Source: Paenibacillus phytohabitans | Lineage (GTDB): Bacteria; Bacillota; Bacilli; Paenibacillales; Paenibacillaceae | Direction of reading: 5' to 3' | Length of the DNA: 64,000 nucleotides | Assembly (NCBI RefSeq): GCF_013141775.1 | Contig: NZ_WHOB01000079.1 | Span: 1-64,000 of the forward strand | In this document: positions 25,561-33,337 of the stretch, piece by piece | Position numbering within the stretch: the stretch's first letter is position 1 | How the letters are laid out: every line of letters starts with the position of its first letter | The notes under the pieces: generated by a model | The model's database searches: none | What the model was told of the DNA's origin: nothing | The model's input: only the letters and a program-made list of their open reading frames with translations | Made by a program: the position numbers and the translations under genes

Positions 25561-27393
25561 TTAGCTAATGGCCGCTTGAATCACCGGCTGCATCGGCACG
25601 ATCTGATTAATCACTTCACGAATGGCTTCGCCATCTTCCGCAATTACACGTTCTAGCCGTTTGAATTCCAGTTCCATCTGACTCTGGCTAATGACATTAG
25701 GTCTGCCAATGAAGATCCGGTCATGTTGTGTAGACCCCAGGTTCTCTTCATCTGTCAGCAGTTCTTCATATAGCTTCTCGCCTTCACGAATCCCTGAGAA
25801 GGTAATCTCAATATCCTTGTAAGGCTCATAACCGGACAATGTAATTAAATCCTCGGCTAAGGTTAGAATCTTCACAGGTTCACCCATATCGAGTACAAAC
25901 ACTTCACCTCCATTGGCGAAGGAACCCGATTGAATCACCAGTTGCACGGCTTCAGGAATCGTCATGAAGTAGCGGACCATCTCAGGATGAGTAACCGTAA
26001 CCGGACCACCCGCAGCAATCTGCTGCTTGAAGGCCGGAATCACACTGCCACGGCTGCCTAGCACGTTACCGAAGCGTACTGCCGAGAATTTGGTTGGACT
26101 ATTGACGTTAAGACTCTGAACATACATCTCCGCGATTCGCTTCGTTGCACCCATGACACTGGTAGGATTCACTGCCTTGTCCGATGAGATCAGCACAAAC
26201 CGTTCTGCCCCGTATTTGTCTGCGCAGTCCGCTACATTACGTGTGCCGAAGACGTTATTCTTAATCGCCTCGGAGGGATTACGCTCCATCAGAGGAACGT
26301 GCTTATGTGCTGCCGCATGAAAGACAACCTGCGGCTTATGGCTCTGGAATATATCCATCAGCCTTGCACGGTCTTGAACATCGGCAATAATTGTAACAAT
26401 ATTCAGATAAGGGAAGCTCTTACGCAGCTCCATCTCAATGGTATAGATACTGTTCTCTCCGTGTCCAAGGATCATCAGCTTGTCCGGTGCAAACGGAGAG
26501 ATCTGGCGGCATAGCTCTGATCCGATTGAACCGCCTGCTCCCGTAACAAGTACGGTCTTGTTGTGAACATAACCCAAGATGCTGTTCATGTCGGCTACAA
26601 TCGGCTCACGGCCCAGCAAATCTTCAACACTGACATCCCGCAGCTTCTTGACAGAGATCTTACCAGCAATCAGGTCATTAAGTGCAGGTATAATCTTCAG
26701 CTTCGCGCCTGTAGCCTTAGCCAGATTAATAATCTCGGATATCTCTGTTCTGGAGACGGAAGGCATCGCAATAATAATCTCATGAATCTCCCGTTCCTTC
26801 ACGATTCGCGGAATATCGTAACGGTTCCCTAATACAGGAACACCCAGTATGGACATGTGATATTTATCTGTACTATCATCAATGAACCCAATCAGCCGTG
26901 TATCTGCGAATGAAGGCCCCATCATCTCCCGGGCAATCAATATGCCGCAGTCTCCAGCTCCAACAATGAGGGTATGAACCTCCGTCTCCTTATTGTTGAA
27001 GCGGTCGTTACGGAACACTCTCCAGAAGAAGCGGGCGCCCCCTACCAGCAGCAGTATCGTTTCCATCGACCGGACTTCAATACTGAGCGGCACGCGCTGC
27101 GGCAGGATAACAAAAGCTACTGCGTATGAGAGTATGGCTCCTACCACAATAGCCTTGAGAACAGATATAATCTCACCTATGCTGGCATACTGCCACATTC
27201 GGCGGTACAGTCCGAAATAGACCAGGCTTCCTCCGATAGCGACCGTTGAGATCAGCCCGTACACCACCATCTGTACAACATATTCCTCAGGAATATGGTT
27301 ATAGAAGCGGAACAGATAGGAAGTCACGATACTGAACCATATAATCGCAATATCGATCAGAAACAGTACCAATACTCTGGTTTTCGCTGTCAT
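25561..27393 (-). CDS. Membrane-bound UDP-sugar 4,6-dehydratase (CapD/PglF/EpsC family)
   Basis: About 610 residues. Four N-terminal membrane helices lead to a cofactor-binding-like domain (IVGAGDCGILIAREMMGPSF) and then the catalytic SDR domain (VTGAGGSIGSELCRQISPF, VFHAAAHKHVPLMERNP). The active site reads ISSDKAVNPTSVMGATKRIA: the usual Tyr is replaced by Met before the Lys, as in the long FlaA1/PglF dehydratases. It forms UDP-4-keto-6-deoxy-GlcNAc. The ATG at 27393 has GGAGG at eight bases. It lies directly after the kinase gene and upstream of the reductase and priming transferase that would use its product. Confidence 0.94.
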   Translation of the reverse strand: MTAKTRVLVLFLIDIAIIWFSIVTSYLFRFYNHIPEEYVVQMVVYGLISTVAIGGSLVYFGLYRRMWQYASIGEIISVLKAIVVGAILSYAVAFVILPQRVPLSIEVRSMETILLLVGGARFFWRVFRNDRFNNKETEVHTLIVGAGDCGILIAREMMGPSFADTRLIGFIDDSTDKYHMSILGVPVLGNRYDIPRIVKEREIHEIIIAMPSVSRTEISEIINLAKATGAKLKIIPALNDLIAGKISVKKLRDVSVEDLLGREPIVADMNSILGYVHNKTVLVTGAGGSIGSELCRQISPFAPDKLMILGHGENSIYTIEMELRKSFPYLNIVTIIADVQDRARLMDIFQSHKPQVVFHAAAHKHVPLMERNPSEAIKNNVFGTRNVADCADKYGAERFVLISSDKAVNPTSVMGATKRIAEMYVQSLNVNSPTKFSAVRFGNVLGSRGSVIPAFKQQIAAGGPVTVTHPEMVRYFMTIPEAVQLVIQSGSFANGGEVFVLDMGEPVKILTLAEDLITLSGYEPYKDIEITFSGIREGEKLYEELLTDEENLGSTQHDRIFIGRPNVISQSQMELEFKRLERVIAEDGEAIREVINQIVPMQPVIQAAIS

Positions 27394-27435
27394 TTTTAGT
27401 GCCTCCAAAAATAACAATTTTCTTCAATAGGATAC

Positions 27436-28122
27436 TTAATTGCCATAATAGTAATAATAATAGCCTTCACTGGCTTTACGCTTAACATTGTTCAGTACTA
27501 CGCCCAGCATTCTTGCGCCTACCCGGTCCAGACCTGCCTTCGCCTTAACAGCAATATCACGCTTCACCTTGCCATAACTCACGACCATAATGACACCATC
27601 GCTCTTGGAAGCCACAATCTGTGCATCTGTAACTGCCAATAGAGGCGGTGTATCAATTAAAACGACATCATACAGCTGGCGCAGCTCCTGCAGAACCGCG
27701 CTCATGCGGTTGGAAGCCATCATCTCTGCCGGATTCGGCGGAATCGGCCCAGAAGTCATTAAGGAGAGGTTATTCACTCCTGATTCTTGGATCACCTCAG
27801 ACAGCTCAGCCTGCTGGGATAATAATGAAGACAATCCGTAACGATTACTTAGCGAGAAGGTCTTGTGTGCCGTAGGCTTACGCAAGTCACCGTCAATGAG
27901 CAGCACCTTCTTATCCGCTTGAGCATAAGCAGCGGCAAGGTTAGCTGTCACTGTAGACTTCCCTTCTTCCGGCCCGGAAGAAGTGACCATAATAATCTGA
28001 ATCTGTTCATCAATAGAAGAGAAATCAATATTCGTGCGCAGTGCCCGGAAAGCTTCAGATACAGGCGAGCGCGGGTTCGTCACGGTAATTAGATGGCGTT
28101 GTTTACTTGGCTGCTGTGACAT
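27436..28122 (-). CDS. Capsular BY-type tyrosine kinase (CpsD/EpsB/YwqD-like)
   Basis: 228 residues. Walker A is TSSGPEEGKSTVTANLA, Walker A' is KVLLIDGDLRKPT and Walker B is YDVVLIDTPPLLAVTD. The C-terminus EGYYYYYYGN is a tyrosine cluster for autophosphorylation. The kinase domain is separate from its membrane activator, as usual in Firmicutes; the activator is the Wzz-like protein whose gene overlaps its start by 20 bases. The pair controls chain length and export. The phosphatase at 31160-31942 would reverse the phosphorylation. Confidence 0.96.
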   Translation of the reverse strand: MSQQPSKQRHLITVTNPRSPVSEAFRALRTNIDFSSIDEQIQIIMVTSSGPEEGKSTVTANLAAAYAQADKKVLLIDGDLRKPTAHKTFSLSNRYGLSSLLSQQAELSEVIQESGVNNLSLMTSGPIPPNPAEMMASNRMSAVLQELRQLYDVVLIDTPPLLAVTDAQIVASKSDGVIMVVSYGKVKRDIAVKAKAGLDRVGARMLGVVLNNVKRKASEGYYYYYYGN

Positions 28123-28879
28123 GTTCGAGTTCCCCCGCCTTTCTGGACTGCGTCAGTACTTGCTGTTCAGTAGTCTTCGTTTCTTCTTGTCCAAGCCGTG
28201 TAATCATGGCGATCGTCGGCAGTCCAAGGTATTTCTTAATGTCATCTTCTGTCTTCAGCGTATCATCTAAGTATTCCAGCAAGAAGGCAATTCCCAGACC
28301 GATCATCAAGGACACAATGAAGGCAATTGCAAGGTTCATCACCACATTCGGCTCTACCGGTCCTGGTGCAACTGACGGATTAAGCTTAGCTTCATTAAGG
28401 ATGGATACATTCTGCACATTGAACAGGTTCGGAATCTCCTGCTTGAACACAAGTGATATGGCATTCACGATCTCTGCGGCTCTCTGATATGAATTATCTC
28501 GAACGACAAGTGTCATCACCTGCGTATTGTTTACGGAGCTAACATTAACCTTCTTCAGCATCTCCTCCGCAGTAATAGCGAATTGCGGATAGTTCTTAGC
28601 CACAACGTCGAGGATTGCCGGTGTCTTAATAATTTCCTTGTACGTATTAATAAGCTGAATATTCGTATTAATCTGGTTAAGATCCAGCTGTCCTACTGTA
28701 GATTGAGTAGGTGTCTGATTAACAATAATCTTCGTTGATGCCTCATACACCGGATTCTTGATGTATAAGCTGTAGACCCCGGCAAGAACACATGCCACGA
28801 TAACAATGCTGACAATCATCCACAGTCTCTTCCTGACAATCTGGAAATAATCGCGCAGATCCAATTCTTGTGCTGACAA
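28103..28879 (-). CDS. Wzz/YveK-type polysaccharide co-polymerase, kinase activator
   Basis: 258 residues with two membrane helices, near residues 18-38 (MIVSIVIVACVLAGVYSLYI) and 170-195 (MNLAIAFIVSLMIGLGIAFL). An extracellular helical segment lies between them and a cytoplasmic tail ends the protein. The tail EYLDDTLKTEDDIKKYLGLP and the preceding proline-containing segment are conserved in CapA/YwqC/EpsA proteins. It regulates chain length and activates the BY-kinase encoded next. A structured leader and the SLH gene's terminator lie upstream. Confidence 0.93.
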   Translation of the reverse strand: MSAQELDLRDYFQIVRKRLWMIVSIVIVACVLAGVYSLYIKNPVYEASTKIIVNQTPTQSTVGQLDLNQINTNIQLINTYKEIIKTPAILDVVAKNYPQFAITAEEMLKKVNVSSVNNTQVMTLVVRDNSYQRAAEIVNAISLVFKQEIPNLFNVQNVSILNEAKLNPSVAPGPVEPNVVMNLAIAFIVSLMIGLGIAFLLEYLDDTLKTEDDIKKYLGLPTIAMITRLGQEETKTTEQQVLTQSRKAGELEHVTAAK

Positions 28880-28927
28880 GTGAATTTCCCTCCAAGCTGT
28901 TTCTGTAATATTTCACCTAAGCAAGCA

Positions 28928-28967
28928 GAAACGCCTGTGACGTCCATTTATAGGACGGCACCGTTTC
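28928..28967 (-). promoter_or_regulatory. Structured leader element upstream of the wzz-like gene
   Basis: On the minus strand GAAACG pairs with CGTTTC and an inner GTCC pairs with GGAC around a TATAAAT loop, with a short internal bulge. It lies about 50-90 bases before the ATG. I could not match it to a riboswitch class. It may be a leader hairpin that tunes the kinase/export genes separately from the SLH gene. Confidence 0.35.
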
Positions 28968-29021
28968 AGCGAGAAATAAAAGGATAATTTATAGCGTATA
29001 GCATATAAATTCTTATATTTC

Positions 29022-29058
29022 TAAAAAAGTGCCTCCTCTCTAACAGACGAGAGGAGGC
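29022..29058 (-). terminator. Terminator of the SLH gene
   Basis: Stem GAGAGGAGGC/GCCTCCTCTC (10 bp) with an 8-base loop, followed on the minus strand by a run of T. It would partly separate the abundant SLH transcript from the downstream polysaccharide genes. Confidence 0.85.
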
Positions 29059-29078
29059 TCTCCATACTTACTATTTAC

Positions 29079-31073
29079 TTACTTGAAGTTAATTGTACGG
29101 TAGATAATAACTGCTGCTTCTGCACGGGTAGCAGTGTTGTTAGGATTGAACTTACCGGCGTTGCCGATAACCAGGTTATTGCTGGCAGCGAAGGCCACTC
29201 CGTCTCTCAGTGATGCACTGATCTTAGCAGCATCGGAGAATTGACCCAGTGCAGTTGCACTAGTAGTGGCAGCAGGGTTAACCGACTTAACTGCACGGGA
29301 GATCATAGTCGCCATTTCTGCACGGGTAATGGTTGCATTAGGATCGAATTGTGCAGCGCTGCGTCCGGTGATGATCCCCTTCTCAGCAGCTACAGCTACA
29401 TATGGAGCATACCAGGAAGTAGAGCTTACATCACTGAAGCTCTGCTTAGCGGAGTTGTTCTCCAGGTTCAATGCACGAATCAGCATCTTCGCGAATTCAG
29501 CACGGGTCACATTGCTCTTCGGAGCAAAGTTACCGTTACCCACGCCTTCAATTGCGCCCTTGGCAGCTACAACGGCAATTTGTCTTCCAGCCCAAGCCTG
29601 TACACTTGCAACGTCTTTGAAGCTTACTTTGTTCTCCACTACTGCGTAGGAAGAGAAAGTATCGCGTGGTTCAGTGATATATTCACCGTCTACAACACCA
29701 CCCTGGAATTGAAGAGCACTGTATACAATCTTCGTAACGGAGAGTAACTCCTTATCCAATCCTTCTGTATTCTTAAGCGGCAGTTTAATGATGATTGGCT
29801 GCTGGAAGGTTGTTGTTGCAACGCCGCCTACAGTCAGATCAAATTCATATACGCTGGATGCCAGCTTCAGGCTGGAAATCGAAGTCACTGTAGAATCAGC
29901 AATTGTAGAGGCTGTAAGTGTAACAGCTTCACTGAATTGGCCTACAGGAATTGTTACTGTCAAGCCGTTGAAGGTAATCGCAATGTTGGCAATACCTTTA
30001 GCCTTGGCAGCATCGATGATTGCTTTGGACAATGGAACTTCCACTGTTGCAGCATTCACTGTACCCAGGTTCAGGGTAAGTGTAAGACCTGTCTTAACTG
30101 TGCTTGAAGCAACGAGTGCATCAAATGCCTTCAATACATCTGCATCCACCAGCTTCAAGGTAGCTTTATCTCCAACAATAGTAACCAGCTTGGACACATC
30201 GTAGATTCCTGCCGCTGTTACTGTTGGCGCAACCGGAGTTGTTACTGTCGTGCTACCGCCGCCGCCAGAACCAGTACCAGGATCAACAACTGCACCAGAC
30301 TTAAGATAAACGTCATAGTAAGCGGCCGCAAGGATTACTGCTGCGTCTTTAGCCTTTGTAACAGATGGAATAGCTTCCAGATTAGTCTTCAGTGTGGATA
30401 CGAGGTTAGCATCAACGCCAAGTTCCAGAAGCGCAGCCTTCAGTGTGTAATCTGTTCCTGCTACTACATTAGTATTGAGCGCAATATTCTTCGCTTGAAC
30501 TGCCAATGCGCTGCTTGGATTTTTGGCTGCTGCATACAGATCCGCCAGGTTTGCTCCTTTGAAGGCTGCAATTTCCTTCTGCTCAACTACAGAAATGAAA
30601 TTATATACTTTGCCGACAGTCAGATCTGTAATACCGGCTTGTTCACCAATATTCTTCACCAGCGCCTGATAAGCAGAATAATTCGGTGATTCCAGAATAT
30701 CTGTAATCGCTGTTACATCAGGATTGTAGTAAGAACCTACTACCTCTAGATAGAAATCAAACAATGTTGTCTTCTCTGTAGAAGTGAGAGTCACATGATC
30801 CAGAATCGGCGCAAGGGCAGTTTCCAGTTCGGTACGGGATACCGACTGGAGCTCTGCGCGGAACTCACGGAGTGTCTGCTTGGATGCATCACTTAATTTG
30901 CCGTACAACAGATTGGCACGGGCTTTCAAAGCGTCATAGTTTGCACTCGCTGCAGAAGCTGTACCCACGATTCCAGATTGTCCAAGAATACTGCTTAGGG
31001 GCAATCCGGCAACGGATGCCGCTGCCATGCTTACTGCTAGTGTAGATACTGCCAATTTTTTCTTCAAAGTCAC
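29079..31073 (-). CDS. Secreted protein with three C-terminal SLH domains
   Basis: 664 residues. The GTG start has AGGTGG seven bases upstream. A signal peptide (KKKLAVSTLAVSMAAASVAG) is followed by a helical region (about 40-260), a Gly/Ser/Thr linker with GGGGS, and beta-rich segments. Three SLH repeats end the protein: FKDVASVQAWAGRQIAVVAA, FSDVSSTSWYAPYVAVAAEK and FSDAAKISASLRDGVAFAAS, each with TRAE. SLH domains bind pyruvylated wall polysaccharide, so this product coats or links the cell surface. It is placed between the capsule phosphatase gene and the Wzz gene, in the same direction. The central region is not recognised. Confidence 0.9.
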   Translation of the reverse strand: MTLKKKLAVSTLAVSMAAASVAGLPLSSILGQSGIVGTASAASANYDALKARANLLYGKLSDASKQTLREFRAELQSVSRTELETALAPILDHVTLTSTEKTTLFDFYLEVVGSYYNPDVTAITDILESPNYSAYQALVKNIGEQAGITDLTVGKVYNFISVVEQKEIAAFKGANLADLYAAAKNPSSALAVQAKNIALNTNVVAGTDYTLKAALLELGVDANLVSTLKTNLEAIPSVTKAKDAAVILAAAYYDVYLKSGAVVDPGTGSGGGGSTTVTTPVAPTVTAAGIYDVSKLVTIVGDKATLKLVDADVLKAFDALVASSTVKTGLTLTLNLGTVNAATVEVPLSKAIIDAAKAKGIANIAITFNGLTVTIPVGQFSEAVTLTASTIADSTVTSISSLKLASSVYEFDLTVGGVATTTFQQPIIIKLPLKNTEGLDKELLSVTKIVYSALQFQGGVVDGEYITEPRDTFSSYAVVENKVSFKDVASVQAWAGRQIAVVAAKGAIEGVGNGNFAPKSNVTRAEFAKMLIRALNLENNSAKQSFSDVSSTSWYAPYVAVAAEKGIITGRSAAQFDPNATITRAEMATMISRAVKSVNPAATTSATALGQFSDAAKISASLRDGVAFAASNNLVIGNAGKFNPNNTATRAEAAVIIYRTINFK

Positions 31074-31159
31074 TTGTCATCCACCTCTTTGTATGTATTT
31101 TTATAAATAATAGAGCGTTAATCCAGTAATACCCATTCTACCATTAATCCATTGAGAGG

Positions 31160-31942
31160 TCACCCTTTACGAGAAAAAAATCCGAACAATCTATGAAGTT
31201 TGCTGTTAGATTGAACAGGATTAACTCGAATTATCTCCTCGTTAGCCACAATTCCGCGCGCATTGTGTAGAAAAAAGTCGAATGTCTCATTTCCCAAATG
31301 TTTCTTCACAACCTCGTAAGCCTCGCTTAAACCAAACGGACGATTACTAGAATCATGGGCATCTGATGCAATCACATGTATAGTCCCCCGCCGGCACAAG
31401 TCGATCGACAGCTTCTGCAGCTTACTCCCGAAGGTCCCGGCAAGACTCTGCGCCGTCAGCTGTCCCAGTGCTCCCAGTTCGGTTAACCGCTCCAGCTTGG
31501 ACGGATTCTCGGCAACCTCGGCATTACGCTCCGGGTGGGCGATCACCGGAACATAGCCCTGAATGATCAGCTCATGGCAGACCTCCTCCATGTTGCGGGG
31601 CACACGCGAGGAGGGCATCTCCAGCAGGATGTACCTGGAGCCGGCAAGCGTCAGCAGTTGTCCCTTCTCCAGATCATCCAGCAGATCGCCGTAGATACGA
31701 ATCTCCTGGCCCGGCAGCACCTGAAGGGGATTGCCCGCTTCTTGGAGCTTCTCATTCAGCAGCCGCACAGCTGCTTCTATATCTGGAGCCGGATTCATAT
31801 AAACTCCGTTAGCATGGTGCGGGGTGGCAATTACAGTTGTAATACCATCGTTATTGGCGTCTTGCGCCATGGCGAGAGCGGCGTCAACATCAGCGGCTCC
31901 GTCATCCATGAAGGGTAGAATGTGGCTATGGATATCTATCAT
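31160..31942 (-). CDS. CpsB/YwqE-type protein-tyrosine phosphatase
   Basis: 260 residues with the PHP-fold metal motifs of CpsB: IDIHSHILPFMDDGA at the start, TVIATPHHANG, LPGQEIRIYG, VPVIAHPERN and HVIASDAHD. It removes phosphate from the tyrosine tail of the BY-kinase (27436-28122). The proposed ATG has AAAGGA only about 14 bases upstream, so the ribosome site is weak. It is the first gene of the polysaccharide locus, right after the terminator of the preceding operon. Confidence 0.95.
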   Translation of the reverse strand: MIDIHSHILPFMDDGAADVDAALAMAQDANNDGITTVIATPHHANGVYMNPAPDIEAAVRLLNEKLQEAGNPLQVLPGQEIRIYGDLLDDLEKGQLLTLAGSRYILLEMPSSRVPRNMEEVCHELIIQGYVPVIAHPERNAEVAENPSKLERLTELGALGQLTAQSLAGTFGSKLQKLSIDLCRRGTIHVIASDAHDSSNRPFGLSEAYEVVKKHLGNETFDFFLHNARGIVANEEIIRVNPVQSNSKLHRLFGFFSRKG

Positions 31943-31982
31943 ATGTAGTTTATCGGTCCTTTTCGAGAAGATATGTATAGTT

Positions 31983-32021
31983 TACGTAAAAAAATACAAC
32001 CATTTCACTAGGAAATGATTG
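31983..32021 (-). terminator. Terminator of the lonA-engB operon
   Basis: On the minus strand CAATCATTTC pairs with GAAATGGTTG (one G-T pair) around a 5-base loop, followed by TATTTTTTT. It closes the housekeeping operon and defines the left boundary of the polysaccharide locus. Confidence 0.75.
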
Positions 32022-32043
32022 CTAAATTTTAAAATAAATTTCG

Positions 32044-32631
32044 TTAAGCTTCTAATTGGAACAGCCGATAAGTTGCGACCTTAAGCTGTTCGTCTACTTC
32101 ACGGATAGCCTCTTCATGCTGACAAGTATTGCGGAGATCCAGCAGTCTATTAATCTTCCGGCGCTCCTGCTCTATCTCCTGCTCTACCGTCTGCAGCTTG
32201 TAAATAGACATCATCTCTACTAATGAATATTTATGCTGATAGATCAGCTTGGTGCCACCGGGTCTCACTTCCGAGATCCGGCGCACCGAGCCACCCTCAT
32301 AGTAATACATCATGGTTAATTCCTTATAAATCCGGTTCACGGTTCCCGTGCCCTTATACATGAAGAAGAGCTTACGGACCGCATTGATCAGATGAGGATT
32401 CACTACCCTGCAGGACAAGGAACCAATATAGATGCCGCCTTTGCGTTCAAAAGACAGATGTACCTCCTCGCCCCCGGCCTCCTCCAGCACAATCTCCTGT
32501 TCACCCGCGCCAAGAATCTTCACACGGTGACTGATATAGCTGGTATCGGCGGTAAGCAGAAACTGGTTCAGCTGAAATTCGGTCATTTGCATTGTTGCAT
32601 TCACATATTCCATAGCCAGACGCTGAGCCAT
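32044..32631 (-). CDS. Conserved hypothetical protein after engB
   Basis: About 195 residues with no signal peptide or membrane helix. The first half is beta-rich (ILGAGEQEIVLEEAGGEEVH, GIYIGSLSCRVVNPHLI). The second half is helical and charged (VEQEIEQERRKINRLLDL), a likely coiled coil. I do not recognise the family. It follows engB by about 28 bases and ends at a terminator, so it is the last gene of the lonA-engB operon. The ATG at 32631, with GAGGG eight bases upstream, is preferred over the ATG two codons earlier. Confidence 0.7.
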   Translation of the reverse strand: MAQRLAMEYVNATMQMTEFQLNQFLLTADTSYISHRVKILGAGEQEIVLEEAGGEEVHLSFERKGGIYIGSLSCRVVNPHLINAVRKLFFMYKGTGTVNRIYKELTMMYYYEGGSVRRISEVRPGGTKLIYQHKYSLVEMMSIYKLQTVEQEIEQERRKINRLLDLRNTCQHEEAIREVDEQLKVATYRLFQLEA

Positions 32632-32659
32632 AACCATCCCTCAATTCTATGACAAACCC

Positions 32660-33325
32660 TTAAGTCTCAGAAGAGTCTTCGTGCTGTGGTTCATCCCCGG
32701 AATCCTGATCGTCCGGTTCTGCCGGAGGTTCTTCTTCGGTAGGAAGAGTATGTCTATCGATAAGTTCCCATAGTTCGTCTTTGCCAAGTCCAATCTCTGA
32801 AGAATAGGCAATGAAGTTATCACCCGGCAGCACACCGAGCTCCTGCTTCATCACTTTGATATGCTTCGGCCAGCGGGTCTTCGGAATCTTATCCGCCTTG
32901 GTTGCCACTACACAGAGCGGCAGATCATAGTGCTTCAGCCAGTCGAACATCATCTTGTCATTGCCGGTTGGCGGATGACGAAGGTCTACAACGAGCAGGA
33001 CCATCTTCAGCGTTTCACGCTCGGACATGTATTTCTCAACCATTTTGCCCCAGGAGGCGCGCTGCGTCTTGGAGACCTTGGCGTAGCCGTAACCCGGAAA
33101 GTCGACGAAATACATACTTTCATTAATACGATAATAGTTCATATGCTGCGTCTTACCCGGTGTAGAACTGGTGCGGGCGAGATTCTTGCGGTTAATCATA
33201 CGGTTAATCAGAGATGACTTCCCTACATTGGAGCGCCCTGCCAGAGCAATCTCCGGCAAGGCATCCTCAGGGTATTGATCAGGGCCCACGGCACTGATCA
33301 CAAATTCGGCATTGTTAACTTTCAT
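32660..33325 (-). CDS. ysxC: Ribosome biogenesis GTPase EngB/YsxC
   Basis: 221 residues with the G motifs GRSNVGKSSLINRMINRK (G1), SSTPGKTQHMNYY (G2), VDFPGYGYAKVS (G3) and ATKADKI (G4). It assists 50S ribosomal subunit assembly. The C-terminus has an added acidic tail of about 25 residues rich in Glu, Pro and Asp, longer than in Bacillus. It lies 12 bases after lonA, the standard lonA-ysxC order of Bacillales. Confidence 0.97.
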   Translation of the reverse strand: MKVNNAEFVISAVGPDQYPEDALPEIALAGRSNVGKSSLINRMINRKNLARTSSTPGKTQHMNYYRINESMYFVDFPGYGYAKVSKTQRASWGKMVEKYMSERETLKMVLLVVDLRHPPTGNDKMMFDWLKHYDLPLCVVATKADKIPKTRWPKHIKVMKQELGVLPGDNFIAYSSEIGLGKDELWELIDRHTLPTEEEPPAEPDDQDSGDEPQHEDSSET

Positions 33326-33337
33326 AGGACTTCCTTT

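Noticed and set aside
28928..28967. c-di-GMP riboswitch or EAR element upstream of the Wzz gene
   Set aside because: Hairpins are present, but the conserved core bases of those classes as I know them are not.
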